In this document: positions 51,591-59,546 of the stretch, piece after piece
Layout of the letters: each line of letters begins with the position of its first letter
Numbering within the stretch: position 1 is the stretch's first letter
Source of the DNA: Gemmatimonadales bacterium
GTDB lineage: Bacteria > Gemmatimonadota > Gemmatimonadetes > Longimicrobiales > Gaopeijiaceae
DNA: 59,546 nucleotides
Assembly: GCA_007692665.1 (NCBI GenBank)
Contig: REBP01000067.1
Span: 1 to 59,546, forward strand
Direction: 5' to 3'
The notes under the pieces: model-generated
Database searches by the model: none
The model's input: the letters and a program-made list of their open reading frames with translations, nothing else
What the model was told of the DNA's origin: nothing
Program-made: the position numbers and the translations under genes

Positions 51591-54314
51591 ATGATCCCAG
51601 GGTTTGTCAGGCCGATCTCTCCGTCACCTTTCCTGCGGCTCCTGCTCCTCCTCCTGGTCGCGGGGATGGTCCCGTCCCTGGCGCTCCCCACCGCCGCCGA
51701 GGCCCAGCGTACCTCCGCGGCCCCGACGGCCTGGTACTTCGCCCAGGGCGAGCGCTTCGATCCGGCGATCCCGAGCCCCGAGGCCTTCCTGGGGTACGAG
51801 ATCGGGCACGTTCACACCCGGCACGACCGCATCGTGGCGTACTTCCAGGAGCTGGCCCGCCTCTCGGACCGGGTCACCTACCAGGAGATCGGCGTCACCC
51901 CGGGGCAGCGGGTCATGCCGGTGATCACGGTGACGAGCCCGGCGAACCACGCCCGGCTCGAGGACATCCGCCGGGCCCATCTGGCGGCCATCGACCCGTC
52001 GGTGCCCGCAGCCCAGGCAGGCGCCGGCGCCGAACGCCCCGTCATCGTGCACCTGGGCTACGGCGTGCACGGCAACGAGACGTCGTCCTCCGAAACCGCC
52101 ATGCTCCAGGCCTACTGGCTCGTGGCCGGCACCTCGCCCGAGATCACGCGCATGCTGGAGCAGGGCGTCTTCCACGTGGAGCCGGTCCTGAACCCCGACG
52201 GCCGGGACCGCCACACCCACTGGGCCAACATGCACCGCTCCGAGGCCCTCGTGGCCGATCCGCTCGACCGGGAGCACAACGAGGCCTGGCCCGGGGGCCG
52301 CACGAACCACTACTGGTTCGACCTGAACCGCGACTGGCTCCCCCTGGTCCACCCGGAGTCGAAGGCCCGCATCGACTTCCACCACCGGTGGATGCCCAAC
52401 CTCGTCACCGACTACCACGAGATGGGCACGAACTCCACCTACTTCTTCGAGCCCACGAAGCCCGAAGGCTCCTGGAACCCCCTCCTCCCTGCGGCGCTCT
52501 ACACCGATCTGACCGAGGTCATGGCCAGGTACTGGGCCGAGTCGCTGGACGAGATCGGGAGCCTCTACTTCACGAAGGAGGTCTTCGACAACACCTACCC
52601 CGGCTACGGCTCCACCTACCCGAACTTCCTGGGCGGGCTGGGCCTCGTCTTCGAGCAGGCCAGCGCCCGCGGCCACGTGCAGGAGAGCACCCATCACGGC
52701 GAGCTCACCTTCGCCTTCACGATCCGGAACCAGCTCCGCACGAGCCTCGCCACCGTGCGCGGGATCGTGGCCGAGCGCGCGCGTTTCCAGGCCTACCAGC
52801 GGCAGTATTTCGAGAGCGAGCTCTCCGAGGCGGGGGACTTCCCCGTCCGGGGGTGGGTCTTCGGGGATGCGGAGGATCCAGGGCTGAACGCCGAGTTCCT
52901 GGACCTCCTGCTCCGCCACCGGATTTCCGTGCATGCGCTCTCCGCGCCCACGGATGCCGGCGGGCGGAGCTTCGAGCCGGGGGCGGCGTGGGTGGTGCCC
53001 ACGGCCCAGCCCGGCTCCCGCCTCGTGCGGTCCATCTTCGAGACCACTGACACGTACGCCGACTCGGTCTTCTACGATGCCTCCACCTGGACCATGAGCC
53101 TGGCCTACGGGATCCCGCACGCTCCACTCACCGGTGCGGCGGCGGGCCTTCCCATGGGCGACCGGGTCACCGCGCTGCCGGCGCGACACGGCGCCGGGGC
53201 GCTGGCCGAGGCCCGGGTGGCGTACCTGCTGGACTGGCGCCACCACTACGCGCCCCGGGCGCTCCAGTACCTCCTGGCCCGGGGGGTGCGGGTCGAGGCG
53301 TCCATGCAGCCCTTCACGGCGCGCACCCACGATGGGGAACATGACTTCAGCGCCGGCTCCATCTCCATCCCGGTGTCGCTGAACACGGCCCGGTCGACCC
53401 CGGCCTCCGGGGGTGCGTCCACGGCTCCCACCCGGACGCCGGCCGAACTCCTGGCCCTGGTCCGGGCCGCCGCCGACCACGCCGGCGTGCCCATGCACGG
53501 CGTGGACTCGGGGCTCTCGGTGTCGGGGATCGACCTGGGGAGCGGGAACATGCGGCCCATCCCCCACGCCCCCCGCACGATGATGCTGGTGGGGCAGGGG
53601 GTGTCGTCCCTCGAGGCGGGCCAGGTCTGGCACCTCATGGACACCCGGGTCGACCTCCCCATCGTGAAGGTGGACCGGGACCAGTTCGGCCGGGTCCGCC
53701 TCGAGGACTACGACGTGCTGGTCCTTGCGTCGGGGAGCTACGGCTTCATCGAGGGCGAGCGCCTCGAGGATCTGCGCCGGTGGGTGCGGGGGGGCGGCAC
53801 GCTGGTGGCCATCCGGACGGCGGCGCAGTGGGCCGTGAGCCAGGGCTTCGCGCCCCGGGTGAACCAGGCGCTCCAGGCGCGGGAGGACCTGCCCACGGTG
53901 GACCCGCCTGGTCGTCGCGACTACGCCGATGCCGGAGCCCTCGTCGGAGCGGAGCGCATCGGCGGCTCCATCTACCGCGCCGACCTGGACCCGACGCATC
54001 CCCTGGGGTTCGGCTTCGGCGGGCGGGAGATCGCGGTGTGGCGGGACCACGAGATCATCTTTCCGGAGAGCGCGAACCCGTTCTCCACACCGGTGCGCCT
54101 CGCCGACGACCCGCACCTCTCCGGGTACATCTCGCCCACGAGCCTGGACCGGATCCGGGGGTCGGCATCGGTGCTCGCCGACGGCATCGGGGGCGGGACC
54201 ACCGTGCTCCTCGTGGACAACCCCGTCTTCCGGGGATACTGGTACGGCACGAACCGGCTGCTCCTGAACGCGGTCTACTTCGGGCGGCACATCGGGGTGC
54301 CGGCGGCGCCGTGA
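51591..54314 (+). CDS. Secreted M14 metallocarboxypeptidase-like protein with amidotransferase-like C-terminus
   Basis: 907 residues. Signal peptide (about residues 15-38, LLLLLLVAGMVPSLALPTAAEA). M14 domain: LGYGVHGNETSSSE with zinc ligands H160 and E163, VEPVLNPDGRDRHT, and VTDYHEMG with H276. Later parts include VFEQASARG and, from about 620, a class-I glutamine-amidotransferase-like fold (YDVLVLASGSYGF, LRRWVRGGGTLVAI). It belongs to a group of large secreted M14 proteins common in Bacteroidota and Gemmatimonadota, probably periplasmic peptide or peptidoglycan-fragment hydrolases. Its stop overlaps the GNAT start by 4 bp. Confidence 0.9.
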   Translation: MIPGFVRPISPSPFLRLLLLLLVAGMVPSLALPTAAEAQRTSAAPTAWYFAQGERFDPAIPSPEAFLGYEIGHVHTRHDRIVAYFQELARLSDRVTYQEIGVTPGQRVMPVITVTSPANHARLEDIRRAHLAAIDPSVPAAQAGAGAERPVIVHLGYGVHGNETSSSETAMLQAYWLVAGTSPEITRMLEQGVFHVEPVLNPDGRDRHTHWANMHRSEALVADPLDREHNEAWPGGRTNHYWFDLNRDWLPLVHPESKARIDFHHRWMPNLVTDYHEMGTNSTYFFEPTKPEGSWNPLLPAALYTDLTEVMARYWAESLDEIGSLYFTKEVFDNTYPGYGSTYPNFLGGLGLVFEQASARGHVQESTHHGELTFAFTIRNQLRTSLATVRGIVAERARFQAYQRQYFESELSEAGDFPVRGWVFGDAEDPGLNAEFLDLLLRHRISVHALSAPTDAGGRSFEPGAAWVVPTAQPGSRLVRSIFETTDTYADSVFYDASTWTMSLAYGIPHAPLTGAAAGLPMGDRVTALPARHGAGALAEARVAYLLDWRHHYAPRALQYLLARGVRVEASMQPFTARTHDGEHDFSAGSISIPVSLNTARSTPASGGASTAPTRTPAELLALVRAAADHAGVPMHGVDSGLSVSGIDLGSGNMRPIPHAPRTMMLVGQGVSSLEAGQVWHLMDTRVDLPIVKVDRDQFGRVRLEDYDVLVLASGSYGFIEGERLEDLRRWVRGGGTLVAIRTAAQWAVSQGFAPRVNQALQAREDLPTVDPPGRRDYADAGALVGAERIGGSIYRADLDPTHPLGFGFGGREIAVWRDHEIIFPESANPFSTPVRLADDPHLSGYISPTSLDRIRGSASVLADGIGGGTTVLLVDNPVFRGYWYGTNRLLLNAVYFGRHIGVPAAP

Positions 54315-54874
54315 ACGAGCTGCCGCGCCTCGCCACGCGGCGCCTGGTCCTGCGCCAGGTGGAGGTGGCCGACGCCACCCGCGTGCGGGTGCTGGCCGGG
54401 GACCCGGAAGTGGCGCTCATGACCTCGAACATCCCGTATCCGTACGAGGTCGGGATGGCGGCGCACTGGATCACCGTGTCCGCCGACCTGATGTCCCGGG
54501 GACTCCGCTACGCCTTCGCACTGGAGCTGCCGGGCGAAGGCCTGGTGGGGGTCTGCAGCCTCCAGGTCGACCCGGCGGAGGCGCGCGCCGAACTCGGGTA
54601 CTGGGTCGGGAAGCGCTGGTGGGGGCAGGGATACGCCACCGAGGGGGCCCGGGCCGTGGTGGCCTTCGGCTTCGAACGCCTGGGGCTCCGCCGCATCTTC
54701 GCGCATCACATGACCGAGAACCCGGCGTCAGGGCGGGTCATGGAGAAGATCGGCATGACACGCGAGGGCGTGCTCCGGCGGCACGTGCTCCACCGGGGCC
54801 GGCAGCCGGTGGACATGGTGGTCTGGGGGATGCTGGCGGGGGAACTGGGGGGCGCAGGAGCTCCGGGCCGGTGA
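54311..54874 (+). CDS. GNAT acetyltransferase (RimJ/RimL-like)
   Basis: 187 residues from GTG. ATRRLVLRQVEVADA opens the fold; ELGYWVGKRWWGQGYATEGARAVVAFGF includes the Q/R-x2-G-x-G/A acetyl-CoA loop (GQGYAT); RRIFAHHMTENPASGRVMEKIGMTREG (core NPASGRVMEKIG) is the classical end. RimJ-type enzymes acetylate N-terminal residues of proteins or small amines. Translationally coupled to M14 before and DUF2306 after (GTGA overlaps). Confidence 0.93.
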   Translation: MNELPRLATRRLVLRQVEVADATRVRVLAGDPEVALMTSNIPYPYEVGMAAHWITVSADLMSRGLRYAFALELPGEGLVGVCSLQVDPAEARAELGYWVGKRWWGQGYATEGARAVVAFGFERLGLRRIFAHHMTENPASGRVMEKIGMTREGVLRRHVLHRGRQPVDMVVWGMLAGELGGAGAPGR

Positions 54875-55548
54875 CCGGCTCCCGGGGTGCGCGCCACGGC
54901 CCCGGCCACGGTGCGGCGCCGCGCCCTGAGCGCCCCGTGCGCCCGGGGCCGGCCTGGTGGCTGGTGGCGCTCCTCTCGGGGGCGATCGCACTCTACGCCC
55001 TGGGGCACCTGGTCTTTCGGGAGAGGGTCTTCGTCGACGCGCTGGCAGCGTCCTTCAAGGCTCGCCCCTGGGGGATCTATCCCCATGCCTTCTTCGGCAT
55101 GATCGCCATCACGCTGGGTCCGCTCCAGTTCCTTCCCACCGCCGGCATGCCGAGGGGCGCACGCCACCGCACCCTCGGCAAGATCTACGTGGGGGCCGCC
55201 ATGATGACCGGGGTGACCGGGCTCTACATGGCCGCCTGGGCCCACGGAGGCCGGATTGCCGAGGTCGGCTTCACAGGCATGGCCCTGGCGATCCTGGCGA
55301 CCACAGCGCTCGCCTGGAAACACGCCGTGTCCCGCGACTTTCCGGCCCATCGCCGGTGGATGATCCGCAGCTACGCCGTCCTCTTCTCCGCCGTGACGCT
55401 CCGGCTCTGGCTCCCGGTCGTGGTCGTCCTGCACGCGGGCGCCTTCACCCCTTCGTACCGCTGGGTGGCCTGGCTGTCGTGGATTCCGAATGTGCTGTGG
55501 GCCGAGTGGTACGTACGAAAACGCCCGCACCCCGCCGCGTTGAACTGA
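54871..55548 (+). CDS. DUF2306 membrane protein
   Basis: 225 residues, five to six hydrophobic segments. DUF2306 features: HAFFGMIAITLGPLQFLP, RTLGKIYVGAAMMTGVTGLYMA (core RTLGKIY), and FPAHRRWMIRSYAVLFSAVTLR with the conserved H-RRWM-R-S. These suggest a heme or electron-handling membrane protein, but no activity is known. GTG start overlaps the GNAT stop. A 13-bp inverted repeat straddles its stop codon. Confidence 0.88.
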   Translation: MTGSRGARHGPGHGAAPRPERPVRPGPAWWLVALLSGAIALYALGHLVFRERVFVDALAASFKARPWGIYPHAFFGMIAITLGPLQFLPTAGMPRGARHRTLGKIYVGAAMMTGVTGLYMAAWAHGGRIAEVGFTGMALAILATTALAWKHAVSRDFPAHRRWMIRSYAVLFSAVTLRLWLPVVVVLHAGAFTPSYRWVAWLSWIPNVLWAEWYVRKRPHPAALN

Positions 55549-55565
55549 GCGACGGGGTGCGGGCG
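55522..55565. terminator. 13-bp inverted repeat over the DUF2306 stop, between convergent genes
   Basis: CGCCCGCACCCCG (55522-55534) pairs with CGGGGTGCGGGCG (55553-55565), 13 of 13, with an 18-nt loop holding the TGA. The convergent helicase gene ends 57 bp further on. No T-run; a transcript-end hairpin in either direction is likely. Confidence 0.65.
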
Positions 55566-55621
55566 ATCAAGGGTCCCGGATGGGTGCCCCCCGGGGGGCA
55601 CCGCCGGCCGGATGCGTGAGG

Positions 55622-57007
55622 TCAGCGACGTCCGCCGCGACCCGAGCCGCCTCGGCCGCCACCCCGGCCGCTGCCGCCGCTCCGGGCGCCGCCACCGCCA
55701 CCGCCACCACCCGAGCTGCTCCCGCCCGAGCTTCCTCCGCCCCGGGACTCCTTTTCCTTCTGCCGGTCCCGCGCCTTCCGGCGCTGCTCGCGCATGGCGG
55801 CGACCCGCTCGCCCACGGGCACCTCGAAGCGCTCCTGTTCGGCGGCGTTGTAGTCGAAGCCCTCGAGCTTCCTGCGCTCGATGGCCCGCCCCACGGCCCG
55901 CTCGATGGCGCGGACTTCGCTCTCTTCCTCGGGGGCCACGAAGGTGTAGGCCTCGCCGGTCTCGCCGGCCCGGGCCGTCCGGCCCACCCGGTGAATGTAG
56001 TCCTCCGGCTGGGCCGGGACGTCGAAGTTCACCACGTGGTCCAGCGCCTCGATGTCGATGCCGCGGGCCACGATGTCCGTGGCCGCCAGCACCCGGTAGG
56101 TGCCGTCCCGGAAGCCTTCCAGCGCCTTGGTCCGCTGGGCCTGGCTCCGGTTCCCGTGCATGCGGGTGGCGGAGATCCCGGCCTTCTCGAGCTTCTCGAA
56201 GAGGCGGTTGGCCCGGTGCTTGGTCCGGCAGAAGACGATGACGTTCCCGATCTCGTTCCGGTTCAGGAGCTCGATGAGGAGTTCGGGCTTCCGCCGCTGG
56301 GGCACGGGGTAGAAGGCCTGCGTGATCCCGGTGGCGGGGGCCTGCTTCCGCTCCACGTCCACCCGGACCGGGTTCGTCAGCAGCTCGCGGGAGAGCTGGA
56401 CGATGGGAGCGGGCATGGTGGCCGAGAAGAAGAGCGTCTGGCGCGGACCCTTCTGGGGCAGGTGCTTGAGCACCCGCCGGATGTCGGGAAGGAAGCCCAT
56501 GTCCAGCATGCGGTCGGCCTCGTCCAGCACGAGGAACTCCACGCCGTCCAGGCGGGCGTAGTCGTACTGGAAGTGGTCGAGAAGCCGCCCGGGGGTGGCC
56601 ACCAGGATGTCGACGCCCTTCCGGAACGCCTTTTCCTGCGGCCCCATGGCGACGCCGCCGAAGACCGAGGCGCCGGTGATGTTCGTGTACTTCGTGAGGG
56701 CCTTCCGTTCCTCGTCCACCTGGGCGGCGAGTTCACGGGTCGGCGTGATGATCAGCACCTTGGTGACGCCGGGCTTCTTCCCCTGGATCTGCTGCAGGAT
56801 CGGGAGGAGGAAGGCGGCGGTCTTGCCGCTTCCCGTCATGGCGCATCCGAGAAGGTCGCGTCCCGCCAGTCCGGCGGGGATGGACTGCTTCTGGATGGGC
56901 GTGGGCTCGGTGAAGCCCATGTCCTCGACGGCTTTCAGGAGTTCGGGGGAGAGGTCCAGGTCGGAAAAGGTATCGATGCTCGTGGGCATGGCAGTAGCGT
57001 TCGTCAT
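55622..57007 (-). CDS. DEAD-box RNA helicase with Gly/Ser/Arg-rich tail
   Basis: 461 residues. Full motif set: Q (FTEPTPIQKQSIP), I (AMTGSGKT), Ia (PTRELA), Ib (TPGR), II (DEAD), III (SAT), IV (IVFCRTK), V (ATDIVARGID) and VI (HRVGRTAR), spaced as in RhlE-type proteins. The last 45 residues are RGGGSSGG and GGRGG runs, basic and disordered, which bind RNA without sequence preference. It unwinds RNA in ribosome assembly or cold adaptation. ATG 56989 is an alternative start. It stands alone, divergent from the hydrolase. Confidence 0.95.
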   Translation of the reverse strand: MTNATAMPTSIDTFSDLDLSPELLKAVEDMGFTEPTPIQKQSIPAGLAGRDLLGCAMTGSGKTAAFLLPILQQIQGKKPGVTKVLIITPTRELAAQVDEERKALTKYTNITGASVFGGVAMGPQEKAFRKGVDILVATPGRLLDHFQYDYARLDGVEFLVLDEADRMLDMGFLPDIRRVLKHLPQKGPRQTLFFSATMPAPIVQLSRELLTNPVRVDVERKQAPATGITQAFYPVPQRRKPELLIELLNRNEIGNVIVFCRTKHRANRLFEKLEKAGISATRMHGNRSQAQRTKALEGFRDGTYRVLAATDIVARGIDIEALDHVVNFDVPAQPEDYIHRVGRTARAGETGEAYTFVAPEEESEVRAIERAVGRAIERRKLEGFDYNAAEQERFEVPVGERVAAMREQRRKARDRQKEKESRGGGSSGGSSSGGGGGGGGARSGGSGRGGGRGGSGRGGRR

Positions 57008-57159
57008 GTACTCGCGTTCTGTTCGCAGGAATTGTGGGGTGCTCGGGCGACCTCTTGTCGCCTCGCCCCGGAACCCCTGGCCCCGCGGCGACCGGGGAAG
57101 ATAACAGCTTTCGGCCCTGGACCCTTGCTCCGGGCCCCCCGCGATGCCACCATGCAGCC

Positions 57160-58326
57160 ATGAACAGCTTCTCGCCGGTTCCGGCCCGGGCCCCCGGGTC
57201 CGCCTCGTTCCGCCCCTCCTGCCGCGCCGCGCGATCTGCTCGCAGGGCTGCCTTCCTCCTCCTCTCGAGCGTTGCGGTCGGGGGGCTCCCGGGGCTCGGG
57301 GGTCCTGTTCCGCTGGCTGCCCAGGCCCCGTCGGCCCAGTCGCAGGCCCAGGCACAGGCCCAGGCACAGGCCCAGGCACAGGCCCAGTCGCAGGCCGAGG
57401 CCGCCCAGGCGGCCCTGGCCACCGCCCTCCTCGAGGTGGAGTACGCGCTTCGGGGTCGACCGCCGGCGTCGAGCGAGCTGGCGGCCCTGAACCAGGCCTT
57501 TGACCGGGCCACGCTGGCCTTCTTCGGAGGTCAGGTGGATGTGGTGGTGGCCGCCATGGCGGAGCTGGCAGACCGGATCGAGCCGGATCCGGCGATTCGC
57601 GCCGAACAGGCGGAGAGGACAAGGACCCGGCTCGCCGAACTCCCGGCCCTGACCCGGGTCCTGGAGGGCCAGCATCCGCCGGTGCCCTGGCGCCTGGCCG
57701 GCCCCGCTCCCCCGGCGGGGGACGGCGTCGACGTCGAACGCAGGTGGCCCGTGGTGGTGGCACTCCACGGCGCCGGGGGGAACGAGCACATGTTCATGGA
57801 GGCCTACGGGGCGGGACGACTTCCGGAGCTCGCCGAGGAGCTGGGCTTCGTCGTCATTTCTCCGGCCACCATGGCCATGGGGACGGCGGCCGGGGCGCTC
57901 CCCCGCCTCCTGGACGCCGCCGAGGCGGAGCTGGGCCTTGCCCTGGACCGGGACCGCGTCTTCCTGATCGGGCACTCCATGGGAGCCGGGATGGCGTCGA
58001 GGCTGGTGGAGGCCGCCGTGGACACCCCGGCTGCGCAGGCAGGCGACGACCCCGCGCCGACACCCCTGCGCATCCGGGCGATGGCGTGCCTGGCGGGGCC
58101 CTGCGGTCCCGGCACCTCGGGGTCGCACGAGGCGTGGCCACCCCTCCTCCTGGTCGGCGGCGGGCTGGATCCCCTGGCGCCTCCTGCCCGGCTCGAAGCC
58201 GCCGCCGAGGGGGCGAGGGCGCGCGGCCTGGAGGTGGAACTCCGCATCCTCCCAACCCAGGGCCACACGCTCCTGGTGGGTGCGGTGCTGGAAGACGTCG
58301 TGCAGTGGCTGCTGGCGCAGGGATAG
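57160..58326 (+). CDS. Secreted alpha/beta hydrolase with Gln/Ala repeat
   Basis: 388 residues. Positively charged start and signal peptide (AAFLLLSSVAVGGLPGLGG), then a QAQAQA tract of about 20 residues coded by a 12-bp tandem DNA repeat (57342-57397), a helical domain, and an alpha/beta hydrolase: VVALHGAGGNEHMF (oxyanion hole), FLIGHSMGAGMASRL with the nucleophile Ser, GGGLDPLAP (acid) and LPTQGHTLL with the catalytic His. Looks like a Prolyl-oligopeptidase-type or PHB-depolymerase-type esterase; substrate unknown. The QA repeat length may vary between strains. Confidence 0.88.
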   Translation: MNSFSPVPARAPGSASFRPSCRAARSARRAAFLLLSSVAVGGLPGLGGPVPLAAQAPSAQSQAQAQAQAQAQAQAQSQAEAAQAALATALLEVEYALRGRPPASSELAALNQAFDRATLAFFGGQVDVVVAAMAELADRIEPDPAIRAEQAERTRTRLAELPALTRVLEGQHPPVPWRLAGPAPPAGDGVDVERRWPVVVALHGAGGNEHMFMEAYGAGRLPELAEELGFVVISPATMAMGTAAGALPRLLDAAEAELGLALDRDRVFLIGHSMGAGMASRLVEAAVDTPAAQAGDDPAPTPLRIRAMACLAGPCGPGTSGSHEAWPPLLLVGGGLDPLAPPARLEAAAEGARARGLEVELRILPTQGHTLLVGAVLEDVVQWLLAQG

Positions 58327-58397
58327 GCGCGTTCGCCGACCCTCGGGCAAGCGTCCCCGCGGAAGCGTCCCCTTGGAGACGCCAGCAGCTCGGCTCC

Positions 58398-58434
58398 CGG
58401 GCCTGACCCCGGGCCTGACCCCGGGCCTGACCCC
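58398..58434. repeat. 12-bp tandem repeat (GGGCCTGACCCC), three units
   Basis: Exact units in the 138-bp gap before the DUF309 gene; a further 12-bp repeat inside that gene codes for PFPE units. Confidence 0.85.
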
Positions 58435-58464
58435 GACGCACGCCAACCCTGCCTTGAGTGCCCC

Positions 58465-58908
58465 ATGTCCCTTCCACCGCCCCATCCCTTCCCTGAGCCC
58501 TTCCCCGAGCCCTTCCCCGAGCCGCTCCGGAAGTTCGTGGAGCTCTTCAATGCCGAGGACTTCTGGGAGAGCCACGAGGTGCTCGAGGGGCCCTGGCGGG
58601 CGGGGCGGAGCGGGTTCTACCACGGGCTCATCCTGTACGCCAGCGCCTTCGTGCACCTGCAGCGGAAGAACGCCCACGGCGTGGGGGCCCAGTTCCGGAA
58701 GGCCAGGGTCGCCCTCGAGAACTACGCCCCGGCCTACCTCGGGGTGGACGTGGGGGAGGTGCTCGAGCGATGCGCGGCGGGGGAGCGCAGGGTGGCCAGC
58801 GGGGTAGGACCCGGATCATGGGCAGGGTGGAACCCGCCTCGCCTCGAACTGCGCCCGGAGCTGCTCCGGGGCGACGAACCCGAACTGGACGCCGGAGAAC
58901 CCGCGTGA
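58465..58908 (+). CDS. DUF309 protein
   Basis: 147 residues. A PFPEPFPEPFPEP head coded by a 12-bp repeat precedes the DUF309 core: FVELFNAEDFWESHEVLEGPW (F-x2-G/A-x-FWE-H-x2-LE) and GFYHGLILYASAFVHLQRKNAHGV, the His/Glu cluster that gives the family its name and a possible metal site. A 40-residue tail is unrelated to the core. Function unknown. Overlaps the next gene by 4 bp. Confidence 0.9.
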   Translation: MSLPPPHPFPEPFPEPFPEPLRKFVELFNAEDFWESHEVLEGPWRAGRSGFYHGLILYASAFVHLQRKNAHGVGAQFRKARVALENYAPAYLGVDVGEVLERCAAGERRVASGVGPGSWAGWNPPRLELRPELLRGDEPELDAGEPA

Positions 58909-59465
58909 AAGTCGATTACGAGTCCCCGGGGTGGAGACAGGGCGAGCGCCGCCAGCGGCGGATCATCATGGTCTCCATCGGGATCGCGGTGGTTGCCCAT
59001 CTGGTCTTCTTCCTTGTCGCTCCCCGCGTACAGTTCTCCGTGACATCGGACCGCATCTTCGGCGAGGCGGCCATGCAGCGCCTCGTGCTGGGGGACCTGG
59101 CCGTGGACCTGCACTTCGGCCCGCCCCGGATCCTCCTTCCCGACGGGTCCCGGGTCGAGGAGCCCCCCGAGCGGTTCCTGGAAGCGACCAACCTGGCCCT
59201 CACGGTCCTCGAGGTGAACCCGGTCTGTGCAGATCGTTTTCGGCCGGGACTGCCCCCGTTCGAGGGTGAGATCCGGCTCCGGGTGGGACACGAAGGAAGG
59301 GTCACCGTCATGGGGCTCGAAGCGGGAACCGGGGACCGGTGTGCCGACGCGGCCCTCGTCGCGGCGGCCGAGAGCCTCTGGTACCGGTGGCTTCCCGACG
59401 AGCGCCATCCCGCGCCGGTGGACCTGGTGCAGCCGCTCCGCGTGAGCGCCACCCAGTCCGGGTGA
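58905..59465 (+). CDS. TonB-like single-helix periplasmic protein
   Basis: 186 residues from GTG, with GGAG 7 nt upstream. One membrane helix (about residues 20-40, IMVSIGIAVVAHLVFFLV), cytoplasmic tail short and basic, then a periplasmic domain with RLRVGHEGRVTVMGLEAGTGDRCADAALVAAAESLWYRWLP (core GRVTVMGL and ALVAAAESLWYRW), reminiscent of the TonB C-terminal fold. The Pro-rich spanning section of true TonB is missing, so it is either a short TonB relative or another transducer. GTGA overlap couples it to DUF309. No ExbB/ExbD gene is in the window. Confidence 0.65.
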   Translation: MKVDYESPGWRQGERRQRRIIMVSIGIAVVAHLVFFLVAPRVQFSVTSDRIFGEAAMQRLVLGDLAVDLHFGPPRILLPDGSRVEEPPERFLEATNLALTVLEVNPVCADRFRPGLPPFEGEIRLRVGHEGRVTVMGLEAGTGDRCADAALVAAAESLWYRWLPDERHPAPVDLVQPLRVSATQSG

Positions 59466-59546
59466 TCCGGGGGCGAGCGGGGCAGGGAACCCGACGGCCG
59501 GATCGGCGCCGGCGGGGGCCGGGCCAGGGGCCGGGCCAGGGTGCGG

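Noticed and set aside
1-59546. Transposase, integrase, tRNA or rRNA genes and a recent foreign island
   Set aside because: None seen; GC and codon use look even across the window.

Overview
The window is uniformly very GC-rich and codes almost wall to wall on both strands. It has many lipoproteins and other secreted proteins, a TonB-dependent receptor, a TonB-like protein, a 6-bladed beta-propeller lipoprotein and outer-membrane proteins, so the host is Gram-negative (diderm). This mix, with the high GC, best fits Gemmatimonadota; that is an inference from style and gene content, since no rRNA or other phylogenetic marker is present. I see no tRNA, rRNA, CRISPR array, transposase or prophage gene.

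Layout. 1-1734: edge of a PAS-domain sensor and a Tat-exported class V aminotransferase-like protein. 2027-14064: a beta-glucan utilisation locus with a GH2-like glycosidase fused to a probable outer-membrane barrel, a GH3 beta-glucosidase, a GPH-type sugar transporter, a ROK repressor, a carbohydrate-binding-type lipoprotein, a GH16 laminarinase-like enzyme and a glucokinase. Three copies of one inverted repeat (core TTTGTTCG-N5-CGAACAAA) lie at its three promoter regions; at two of them the spacing to a perfect TTGACA is identical. This looks like a local regulon of the ROK repressor. 14166-23556: small lipoproteins, an SRPBCC protein, a VOC/DUF1801 pair, a SatD/DUF3307 pair, and two copies of a hairpin-rich, non-coding repeat whose main stem shows a compensatory base change. 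23842-26739: a TonB-dependent receptor.

26712-38582: a surface-polysaccharide cluster with a pyruvyltransferase-like protein, two GT4, two GT2 and one GT61 glycosyltransferases, a Zn-ribbon/methyltransferase/kinase fusion protein, and an MBOAT plus AlgJ-like O-acylation pair. 38680-47459: SDR dehydrogenase, APC permease with universal-stress domains, a membrane M28 peptidase and an M1 aminopeptidase that overlap tail to tail by 113 bp. 47584-50947: a translationally coupled type III polyketide synthase, methyltransferase and FAD monooxygenase operon. 51028-59465: UPF0178, M14 carboxypeptidase-like, GNAT and DUF2306 proteins, a DEAD-box helicase, an alpha/beta hydrolase, DUF309 and a TonB-like protein.

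How it works together (inference): in the first locus the secreted GH16 and GH2-like enzymes would cut a beta-1,3-type glucan, the transporter would import oligosaccharides, the cytoplasmic GH3 would release glucose and the glucokinase would phosphorylate it, with the ROK protein sensing the sugar. Short GC-rich tandem repeats recur at gene boundaries and inside linkers across the whole window.
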